Shown here one piece after another: positions 1 through 5,925 of a stretch of DNA of 8,737 bases. A program made the translations under genes and the position numbers. Origin of the DNA: Chitinophagaceae bacterium (GTDB lineage Bacteria > Bacteroidota > Bacteroidia > Chitinophagales > Chitinophagaceae); contig PLEB01000111.1 of NCBI GenBank assembly GCA_003136915.1, forward strand, positions 1 to 8,737. The letters are read 5' to 3'. Under the pieces are notes generated by a model. It searched no databases. It was given only the letters and a program-made list of their open reading frames with translations, and had not been told where the DNA came from. Positions within the stretch are counted from its first letter, which is position 1, and every line of letters starts with the position of its first letter.

Positions 1-861
1 GGCCATATCAACCAGCTATGCGCCCGGGCCGTCGGGAAAAAGATAAATCTTTTTCATGTGTTGCAGTCTGCCTGCATTAATCCCATTAATCATTACATTC
101 TAGGCGTTGGACAACTTCGCGCCGGTGATTCTGCTGATTTTGTAGTTTTGAAAGACCTCGAAAAATTCGAAGTGCTGCAAACCTTTGTGAACGGGGAATG
201 CGTGGCAGAAAATGGGAAAACCCTGATCCCTTCTATTCCAGCCAAAGATTCCATCAATCATTTTATCTGTGACCATGTTTCATCCGGATCTTTTAGTTAC
301 CCGTCCGTTACTTCGCTCTATCCTTACCCTGTTATTGAAGCATACGATGGTCAGCTTATTACCGGCAAGTCAGCTTTTTCGCTTCTGGCGCAGCATGGCA
401 AATGGGAAAGTGATCTCCGGGAAGACGTGCTGAAGATCGTTGTCGTTAACAGGTACAAAAAAGCGCCCGTTGCCCGCGCATTCATTAAAAATTTTGGATT
501 AAAGGGCGGAGCAATCGCTTCTTCGGTTGCGCATGACAGTCATAATATCATTTCAGTAGGTGTTGAGGATGAAGATATTTCCCGGGCGGTGAACCTGGTT
601 ATCACCGAAAAAGGCGGTATCAGTTGTGTTGGAAATGGTATGGAAATGATCCTTGGGCTCCCTGTAGCGGGGCTGATGAACGCGGAGGATGGATACCAAA
701 CGGCCGCTGCCTATACTGCCATTGACGCAATGGCCAAGAGCCTGGGATCCCGGCTGCAGGCTCCTTTCATGACGCTTTCCTTTATGGCTTTACTGGTTAT
801 ACCTCACCTCAAACTAAGCGATCTGGGCCTCTTTGATGCTGATCGCTTTGAAATCCTTTAA
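1..861 (+). CDS. ade: Adenine deaminase, C-terminal part (5' end outside window)
   Basis: Adenine deaminase hydrolyses adenine to hypoxanthine and ammonia in the cytoplasm (purine salvage). The reading frame is open from base 1, so the gene starts upstream; 286 codons are visible of a family that usually has about 540-600. The first ~75 residues are the end of the metal-dependent amidohydrolase domain: a GHINQLCARAVG stretch, then the typical beta-sandwich return GVGQLRAGDSADFVVL. From about visible residue 115 onward is the adenine deaminase C-terminal domain, with GGAIASSVAHDSHNII (about bases 505-555), the glycine-rich KGGISCVGNGMEMILGLPVAGLM segment in short form, and a closing FMTLSFMALLVIPHLKLSDLGLFD that is characteristic of COG1001 enzymes. 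Most metal ligands would lie upstream of the window. A GC-rich hairpin lies 25 bases after the stop. The family assignment is secure; the symbol follows E. coli/Bacillus usage. Confidence 0.93.
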   Translation, partial: GHINQLCARAVGKKINLFHVLQSACINPINHYILGVGQLRAGDSADFVVLKDLEKFEVLQTFVNGECVAENGKTLIPSIPAKDSINHFICDHVSSGSFSYPSVTSLYPYPVIEAYDGQLITGKSAFSLLAQHGKWESDLREDVLKIVVVNRYKKAPVARAFIKNFGLKGGAIASSVAHDSHNIISVGVEDEDISRAVNLVITEKGGISCVGNGMEMILGLPVAGLMNAEDGYQTAAAYTAIDAMAKSLGSRLQAPFMTLSFMALLVIPHLKLSDLGLFDADRFEIL

Positions 862-886
862 TCTGAAATCGGATTTACCGAGAAAA

Positions 887-907
887 GCAGGGCTTTTACC
901 GCCCTGC
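887..907. terminator. GC-rich hairpin after ade, possible terminator
   Basis: A perfect 7-bp stem, GCAGGGC pairing with GCCCTGC, encloses a 7-base loop (TTTTACC). It begins 25 bases after the ade stop codon. On the plus strand no U-run follows the stem. On the minus strand the stem is followed by TTTTCTC, the shape of an intrinsic terminator, although no minus-strand gene ends here. A competing plus-strand pairing, AAAAGC with GCTTTT around AGG (884-898), uses the same bases. A role as the 3' end of the ade transcript is inferred from position only. Confidence 0.4.
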
Positions 908-977
908 CGCACCGGATTGCCTATAAGGATTAGAAAGCAGGGAAAACCCTTCTTAGATTTACTTAAAATCTTAAAAA

Positions 978-1790
978 ATGGACAATCCGGATGATCAAAT
1001 AAAAAATGATCCCCCAATAAGACGGCACAGCGGCCGGTTTTGGGTACCGCTGGTTTTGCTTGGCGTCGGCTCCGTACTGTTGTTAAGACAAATGGGCGTA
1101 GAGTTACCCTTCTGGATTTTCACATGGCAATTCCTGCTTATTGGGATCGGTATTATTTCCGGCCTTGCACATGGATTCCGGGGTGGCGGCTGGCTGATCA
1201 TGATTTTTATCGGAAGCTTTTTTCTCGTAGATGATTTTACAGGCTTTTCATTTCACCAATACTTGTGGCCGGTCTGGTTCATTGCCGTGGGCTTGTTTAT
1301 GCTGCTCCGGCCAAGGAGATCCCGCTGGCCAGGTGGTCAAAACTGGGGTAACTGGGGCGGCGGGAGATTCAGGGAACGCATCCGGCAGAAAAGAGGATAT
1401 CCCGGTTTCAGTTCAGGAAACCCGAATTATGGAACGGACAATAAAACCTTTACTTCAGAAAATTTCATTGACGTTACCACCGTATTCGGAGGCATTCACA
1501 AAAATATTGTTTCCAAAGATTTTAAAGGCGGTGATATAACAATTTTCATGGGCGGCGCAGAGATCAACCTGAGCCAGGCAGACATTCAGGGAGTTGCCAG
1601 ATTGGATATCACGCAGGTGATGGGGGGAACCAAGCTGATTGTTCCATCGAATTGGGAGGTGCGGTCGCAACTGACTTCGATATTCGGGAACGTGGAAGAT
1701 AAAAGACAATCCGCATCCACCAATTCAGGCAAAGTTCTGATCCTCGACGGAAGTTCTGTATTTGGTGGAATCGAAATAAAAAATTATTAG
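978..1790 (+). CDS. LiaF-like four-helix membrane protein (LiaF-TM N-domain plus LiaF-like C-domain)
   Basis: This 270-residue inner-membrane protein has the two-part architecture of LiaF/VraT-like proteins. Four hydrophobic segments lie at about residues 21-37, 45-63, 70-86 and 95-111, with the pattern of the LiaF transmembrane domain (DUF5668). A linker rich in W, G and R (112-160) follows. The C-terminal domain (162-270) contains five repeats of a strand-turn motif: VFGGI (169), FMGGAEI (190), VMGGTKLIVP (215), IFGNV (235) and VFGGIEI (261). This is the beta-rich 'cell wall-active antibiotic response' fold. In Bacillota, LiaF restrains the LiaRS envelope-stress system; a comparable role here is inference. 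ATG at 978 is preceded by an A-rich TTAAAAA and no Shine-Dalgarno, normal for Bacteroidota. It leads a same-strand cluster with DUF4288, a LytS-type kinase and a LytTR regulator, so it is the likely signal-input or modulator protein. There is no cleavable signal peptide. Confidence 0.85.
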   Translation: MDNPDDQIKNDPPIRRHSGRFWVPLVLLGVGSVLLLRQMGVELPFWIFTWQFLLIGIGIISGLAHGFRGGGWLIMIFIGSFFLVDDFTGFSFHQYLWPVWFIAVGLFMLLRPRRSRWPGGQNWGNWGGGRFRERIRQKRGYPGFSSGNPNYGTDNKTFTSENFIDVTTVFGGIHKNIVSKDFKGGDITIFMGGAEINLSQADIQGVARLDITQVMGGTKLIVPSNWEVRSQLTSIFGNVEDKRQSASTNSGKVLILDGSSVFGGIEIKNY

Positions 1791-1829
1791 AAACAGTCCT
1801 ACTTATCTGAACATACTTAAAACAAAACT

Positions 1830-2189
1830 ATGAATTGGTATCTGACAAAACTTGTGTACAGGATCATCTGCGGTCAGGGTAATCACATGCCGCAATTTGA
1901 CGAACAGCTCCGGCTTATTGAGGCTGGCAGTGCCGAAGAGGCTTATGAAAAAGCCAGTGCTTTGGGCAAGCGGGAACAGGATCAGTTTTTTAACCAGGAG
2001 CAGAAACTGGTGCAATGGAAATTCATCAATGTAGCCGAGCTGTACAAACTGAGCGGACTTCTCGATGGCGCCGAACTTTATTCAAGGATACAGGAAACAG
2101 ACAACGCAGAACTGTATATTGAGCTCACCAACAAAAAAGCAGCGCATATCCTGAATAATAGTAAGCATAAATTCCTGGAAATTATTTAA
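1830..2189 (+). CDS. DUF4288 domain-containing protein
   Basis: This small cytoplasmic protein of 119 residues has no membrane segment and no signal peptide. Its N-terminus, MNWYLTKLVYRIICG followed by NHMPQFDEQLRLIEAGSAEEAYEKA, and the later VQWKFINVAELYKL and LLDGAELYSRI segments match my recollection of the DUF4288 family, whose function is not known to me. The fold is probably a small alpha/beta domain: an N-terminal strand pair, a helix at about 34-47 and further strands near 60-70 and 92-100. It starts 39 bases after the LiaF-like gene and ends 9 bases before the kinase start, so it is probably co-transcribed with both. That position between a putative membrane modulator and a kinase makes it a candidate accessory factor, but nothing in its sequence shows this. 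ATG at 1830 follows ACAAAACT, without a Shine-Dalgarno. I assign no function. Confidence 0.8.
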   Translation: MNWYLTKLVYRIICGQGNHMPQFDEQLRLIEAGSAEEAYEKASALGKREQDQFFNQEQKLVQWKFINVAELYKLSGLLDGAELYSRIQETDNAELYIELTNKKAAHILNNSKHKFLEII

Positions 2190-2198
2190 CGAATAACC

Positions 2199-3242
2199 TT
2201 GGCCAGGTCACCTATCTCCGTAAGCAAATTTCGCAACGCCTTTATCGGATGGTGGGTTGTATGGGCCATCCTTCATGGCTTATTGATTTACAGTTATGGC
2301 TTTCCCTCCGATATTTCAGCAACAGACAGCTTTGTTACAAACAGCATATTGCTTGGCGCCTACTGGATGGTCAACAATATCCTCAGATTTTATCTCCCAA
2401 ACAAAGACCGCTATTGGTACCTGCTATTCCTGAGTATCTTCCTGGCCTTATTGGTGACCGCATTGAGCAACGCGCTGCTCTCCTTTATTTTCAAAGGTTC
2501 TCTTCATTCGGTATATCTTCTTTTTCTGTCAAATTCCTTTTGGTTAAGGCTTGGAATTGGTTTTTTATTAATAGGATGTATGACCATTATCTGCGTGCTT
2601 TGGTATACTCAGGGGGAGGACCAGGAAAACCGCCAGCGGAAGGAGGATGCCCAAAAGCTCAGCAAGGAAGCGGAATTGTACAAACTGCGCCAGCAACTTC
2701 AGCCTCATTTTTTATTCAACAGCCTTAATTCCATCAGTGCCCTGATAGGCACGCAACCTGAACAGGCCAGAAAAATGATTTATCAGCTTTCTGATTTTCT
2801 ACGCGCAACCCTTCGAAAAGAAGAAGAGCAGTGGGTGAAGATGGAAGAAGAACTACAAATTCTGGAACTTTATCTTGACATTGAGAAGGTAAGATTCGGA
2901 CACCGCCTTTCTGCTATCATTGAGAAAGACGAAAGCTGTTTGCAGATGAATTTACCGCCGATGCTTTTGCAACCCGTAATGGAAAATGCAATTAAATTCG
3001 GACTCTACGATACCACGGATGCGGTGACGATTTATATGTCCGTTTTTAAAGAAAATGGTTATCTGAAAGTTGTGGTGAAAAATCCTTTTGATCTGGAAAC
3101 CTCATCGCCCCGGCAGGGCACCGGATTCGGACTAAGCTCGATAAAGCGCAGATTATACCTGTTATTTGCCCGGAACGACCTGTTGGAGACCGAGGTTGCC
3201 GATCATATTTTTACAACTACCATAAAAATACCACAGGGATGA
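2199..3242 (+). CDS. LytS/YehU-type sensor histidine kinase
   Basis: This membrane histidine kinase (347 residues) has four predicted helices at about 18-35, 45-66, 72-98 and 112-136, then a short coiled linker (140-165). The His_kinase (PF06580-type) phosphoacceptor box LRQQLQPHFLFNSLNSIS has the likely phosphorylated histidine at H170. The ATPase part has the N-box LLQPVMENAIKFG (E262, N263) and the final glycine box GTGFGLSSIKRRL (G307-G311). The usual D-x-G-x-G box is replaced by KNPFD (N295), which I recall as common in Bacteroidota members. There is no periplasmic sensor domain and no cytoplasmic PAS domain, so input probably comes through the helices or a partner such as the LiaF-like protein. 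The start is TTG at 2199, in frame with the preceding gene's stop (TAA 2187-2189); it is the only standard start between that stop and the first helix. The 3' end overlaps the response regulator start by ATGA, implying translational coupling and a cognate pair. Confidence 0.92.
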   Translation: MARSPISVSKFRNAFIGWWVVWAILHGLLIYSYGFPSDISATDSFVTNSILLGAYWMVNNILRFYLPNKDRYWYLLFLSIFLALLVTALSNALLSFIFKGSLHSVYLLFLSNSFWLRLGIGFLLIGCMTIICVLWYTQGEDQENRQRKEDAQKLSKEAELYKLRQQLQPHFLFNSLNSISALIGTQPEQARKMIYQLSDFLRATLRKEEEQWVKMEEELQILELYLDIEKVRFGHRLSAIIEKDESCLQMNLPPMLLQPVMENAIKFGLYDTTDAVTIYMSVFKENGYLKVVVKNPFDLETSSPRQGTGFGLSSIKRRLYLLFARNDLLETEVADHIFTTTIKIPQG

Positions 3243-3979
3243 ATGCAATAATAATAGATGATGAACCGCTGGCGCGTTCCATAATCAGGGAATACCTGCA
3301 GTTCCATCCGCAAATTCAACTGGTTGCTGAATGCAATGATGGATTTGAGGGTGTTAAAGCCATTCAGCAATTCCAGCCCGACCTGATCTTCCTGGATATC
3401 CAGATGCCGAAGATCAATGGCTTTGAAATGCTGGAATTGATTGAACTTCCGCCGGCAGTGATCTTCACAACTGCTTTTGATGAATACGCTATCAAGGCTT
3501 TTGAAAGTCACGCTGTTGACTATCTGCTCAAACCCTTCAGCAGGGAGCGCTTCGACAAATCCATGAATAAGCTGATGCAGCAGGAAAATTCAGGAACATC
3601 TAAAGCAAACCTGAATTCCCTGCTGAATGCGACTGGAAGAACACCTGCAGAACAACAACGCGTTGTAGTAAGACTCTCCGGAAAAATCAGCATCATTCCT
3701 GTAAATGATATTCACTATCTGGAGGCGGCTGATGATTATGTAAAAATCCACTCCAAGGCCGGCTCTTTTCTGAAAAACAAGACAATGGGCCATTTTGAAT
3801 CCGTACTGGATAAGGATCAATTCGTGCGAACCCACCGCTCATACATGGTTAATATTACCGAGATCACCCGGATAGATCCATACGAGAAAGAAAATCATCT
3901 TGCCATACTCAGATCAGGTGCACGTGTGCCCGTGAGCAAGACCGGGTATGTGAAACTGAAATCCGTCCTGGGCCTTTAA
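3239..3979 (+). CDS. LytTR-family response regulator (LytR/AlgR type)
   Basis: This cytoplasmic DNA-binding regulator (246 residues) is the evident partner of the preceding kinase. The receiver domain (about 1-118) shows the acidic pair D7/D8, the phosphoacceptor D53 in FLDIQMP, the conserved T77/T78 in VIFTTAFDEYA, and K98 in LLKPF, so all residues needed for phosphotransfer are present. After a linker of about 20 residues rich in N, S and Q comes a LytTR DNA-binding domain (about 141-246), with RLSGKISIIPVNDIHYLEA, FVRTHRSYMVNI and the closing ARVPVSKTGYVKLK. The start codon overlaps the kinase stop (ATGA, 3239-3242). The stop (TAA 3977-3979) overlaps the stop of the convergent anmK. Its targets cannot be read from the window. 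LytTR regulators usually bind imperfect direct repeats, and I found no convincing pair upstream of the cluster. Confidence 0.94.
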   Translation: MNAIIIDDEPLARSIIREYLQFHPQIQLVAECNDGFEGVKAIQQFQPDLIFLDIQMPKINGFEMLELIELPPAVIFTTAFDEYAIKAFESHAVDYLLKPFSRERFDKSMNKLMQQENSGTSKANLNSLLNATGRTPAEQQRVVVRLSGKISIIPVNDIHYLEAADDYVKIHSKAGSFLKNKTMGHFESVLDKDQFVRTHRSYMVNITEITRIDPYEKENHLAILRSGARVPVSKTGYVKLKSVLGL

Positions 3980-5067
3980 CTGCTCCATATAGCGCCGCCG
4001 ATATTATTCCTGGATGCACCGGTAACTGAAAAAAGCACGTTTTCTTCTTCCCGCCATCGAAGCACGCCCATCAGGGCAATGATGAGTGCTTCCTTGAAAT
4101 CAACCAATTCCCTGGAAGGAACAATAACTTCAATATGTTCGGGAGTAAGTTCTGATTTCAGGCGATCCACCAGATAACTATTATGCGCACCTCCACCGGT
4201 GATAAGCAATTTTAATGGACCCGGCGATCCTCGCTTAATCAGCAATAACTGCCTAACCGCCATGGAAATCTGTATGACAATATGCTCAACATAAGTACGC
4301 AGTGCGTCTTCCCTGCTGAGCTTTGCTTTTTCAATTATGGGAAAAATTTCTTTGAGCCCGAAATCATTCGACAGGGATTTGGGAAATGGCTGCTGATAAT
4401 ATGGCAATTGATTAAGCTTTTCCAGGAGTGCTTCATGAACCGAGCCTTTGGCAGCAAGCCGCCCGTCGTCATCATAACCTTTTTCTGTGTCAGCAGAAAG
4501 CAAATTTAAAATTCGGTTTGCCGGACAAACATCAAATCCCGCAGGTTCGGGAAATTTTGCAGAAATATTTGCAATCCCGCCAAGATTAAGAAACAGGTCG
4601 TAGCCTTCGAACAATAATTTTTCTCCGATGGGCACTACAGGTGCTCCTTGTCCGCCGAGTGCCACATCAGCGTTTCTGAAATCTGTTATGGTGTGAATGC
4701 CGGTGATGGCTGCAATTGCTGCACCATCTCCCAATTGCGCCGTTATTTTTTTTTCCGGAATATGAAAGCTGGTATGTCCGTGGCTCGCAATAATCTGTAC
4801 CTGGTAGGCTAGGCCATTATCTTCCATGAATGTATTTACGGATGCACCCAGGAAATGACCGAATTCAATATGGAGTAACAGGTAGTCTTTTGCAGGAAGG
4901 CCCGTTGCTCCCGAAAGCCTTTCCCTTAAGGTTGACAAATAAGGGACGAAGCCCGTACTCCTGATTTCAAAACTCCATTTGCCTGCGGTTTCTTCAAAAT
5001 GCACATATGCCATGTCCAGTCCGTCAAGCGAACTGCCGCTCATCAATCCAATCACTTTATACTTCAT
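3976..5067 (-). CDS. anmK: Anhydro-N-acetylmuramic acid kinase
   Basis: AnmK phosphorylates and opens 1,6-anhydro-N-acetylmuramic acid to MurNAc-6-phosphate, a cytoplasmic step in peptidoglycan recycling. The 363-residue protein is full length for the family. It begins with the ATP-binding signature IGLMSGSSLDGLDMAYV (6-22). It continues with IIASHGHTSFHIP (92-104), the QLGDGAAIA segment (111-119), TDFRNADVALGGQGAPVVPIGE in short form (128-149), FLNLGGIANIS (159-169), FDVCPANRILN (178-188) with D179 at the position of the catalytic aspartate, and TGGGAHN (290-296). The Bacteroidota-like FDVCPAN replaces the FDTGPGN of E. coli. ATG at 5065-5067 is the first start and gives the canonical N-terminus. 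The gene is convergent to the LytTR regulator with a 4-base overlap and divergent from upp across 83 bases. No murQ or nag gene is adjacent. Confidence 0.95.
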   Translation of the reverse strand: MKYKVIGLMSGSSLDGLDMAYVHFEETAGKWSFEIRSTGFVPYLSTLRERLSGATGLPAKDYLLLHIEFGHFLGASVNTFMEDNGLAYQVQIIASHGHTSFHIPEKKITAQLGDGAAIAAITGIHTITDFRNADVALGGQGAPVVPIGEKLLFEGYDLFLNLGGIANISAKFPEPAGFDVCPANRILNLLSADTEKGYDDDGRLAAKGSVHEALLEKLNQLPYYQQPFPKSLSNDFGLKEIFPIIEKAKLSREDALRTYVEHIVIQISMAVRQLLLIKRGSPGPLKLLITGGGAHNSYLVDRLKSELTPEHIEVIVPSRELVDFKEALIIALMGVLRWREEENVLFSVTGASRNNIGGAIWSS

Positions 5068-5150
5068 AGGAAATGATTTTCTGATTCAATCTTTTGAACT
5101 AGTTTTATTGCTGGCCTGATTTTCGAATATCGGATAAATAATTTTTATAT
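5068..5150. promoter_or_regulatory. Divergent intergenic region between anmK and upp
   Basis: These 83 A/T-rich bases lie between the start codons of two divergent genes, so the promoters of both anmK and upp are expected here. The only partial match to the Bacteroidota -7 element (TAnnTTTG) is TAATTTTT at 5139-5146 on the plus strand. It is very close to the upp start and has no well-spaced -33 TTG, so I do not call a specific promoter. No strong hairpin or inverted repeat is visible. Confidence 0.4.
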
Positions 5151-5801
5151 ATGCTGATTAATCTGAGTCAGGAATATTCGATCCTCTGCGATTGGGTCGC
5201 AGAAATACGTGATGAAACCGTTCAGGGGGACAGGATGCGGTTTCGCCGCAACCTGGAACGAATAGGCGAAATTGCCGCTTATGAAATCAGCCGCCAGCTT
5301 TCTTATGAAGAAAAGGAGATCCAGACACCCCTCGGCATTTCAAATTCCAGGGTACTGAAATCGCAACCCGTGCTTGCCACCATCCTTCGTGCAGGTATTC
5401 CTATTCATCAGGGCTTGTTGAATTTTTTTGATAAAGCCGATAACGCTTTTATAGCGGCTTACCGGAAACACGGCAGGGACGGATCTTTTGAAATAAGCCT
5501 GAATTATATTTCTTCGCCTGACCTGGTAAACCGGGTTGTCATTCTATCGGATCCCATGCTGGCAACAGGATCTTCCATGGTCAAAACCATACAATATCTT
5601 CGCGCTGAGGGTCATCCATCCCAGATCCATATCGTAACCGCCATAGCCTGTACCGTTGGAATTGAATACGTTAACCGGGCCGAACCCTCCTGCAAAATCT
5701 GGTGCGCAGCTGTTGATGATGAGCTTACCGCCAAAGGATATATCGTTCCGGGCCTGGGGGATGCCGGGGATCTGGCGTTTGGTAATAAGGTCCAGATGTA
5801 G
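5151..5801 (+). CDS. upp: Uracil phosphoribosyltransferase
   Basis: Upp makes UMP from uracil and PRPP (pyrimidine salvage, cytoplasm). The 216-residue protein is full length. It carries the N-terminal RMRFRRNLERIGEIAAYEIS (29-47 region), the ILRAGIPIHQG loop (78-88), the PRPP-binding loop VVILSDPMLATGSSMV (129-144) and the C-terminal uracil-binding segment GYIVPGLGDAGDLAFG (196-211). The GSS in the PRPP loop, rather than the GGS of E. coli, is what I recall from Bacteroidota sequences. ATG at 5151 gives the expected N-terminus MLINLSQEYS. The upstream DNA is A/T rich (AATTTTTATAT) with no Shine-Dalgarno. It stands alone: divergent from anmK, and 124 bases before the next start on the same strand with no clear terminator hairpin between. 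No uracil permease gene is adjacent. Confidence 0.95.
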   Translation: MLINLSQEYSILCDWVAEIRDETVQGDRMRFRRNLERIGEIAAYEISRQLSYEEKEIQTPLGISNSRVLKSQPVLATILRAGIPIHQGLLNFFDKADNAFIAAYRKHGRDGSFEISLNYISSPDLVNRVVILSDPMLATGSSMVKTIQYLRAEGHPSQIHIVTAIACTVGIEYVNRAEPSCKIWCAAVDDELTAKGYIVPGLGDAGDLAFGNKVQM

Positions 5802-5925
5802 ACCCCTTTCTCCCGATTTTGCACTTCAGCGTATCGGTATTTTTCCTTATTTTCATGTCGCGCTTTTATCCCTGTTGTTCTTCAGTAGTTCCGACCTAAC
5901 ATACCTGTCAGAAAAGCCCGTGCTT

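Noticed and set aside
954..961. TAGATTTA, a near match to the Bacteroidota -7 promoter element upstream of the LiaF-like gene
   Set aside because: No TTG occurs at the right distance upstream and the leader would be only about 10 bases. Near matches are expected by chance in A/T-rich DNA.
955..971. AGATTT/AAATCT inverted repeat just before the LiaF-like start codon
   Set aside because: A 6-bp stem of mostly A/T pairs is too weak to call a terminator or operator.
1231..1539. 102-codon plus-strand open frame inside the LiaF-like gene
   Set aside because: It overlaps the four-helix/beta-domain frame that has a clear family pattern; it is a composition shadow.
5819..5846. TTG (5819-5821) and TATTTTCC (5839-5846) as a promoter for the porP-like gene
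   Set aside because: The -7 part matches only partly and the spacing is short; not enough to support a call.
5656..5925. Longer open frame upstream of the porP-like ATG, overlapping upp
   Set aside because: The part before 5926 is the shadow of upp in another frame and of the intergenic gap. A clear signal peptide starts at ATG 5926, so that is the start.
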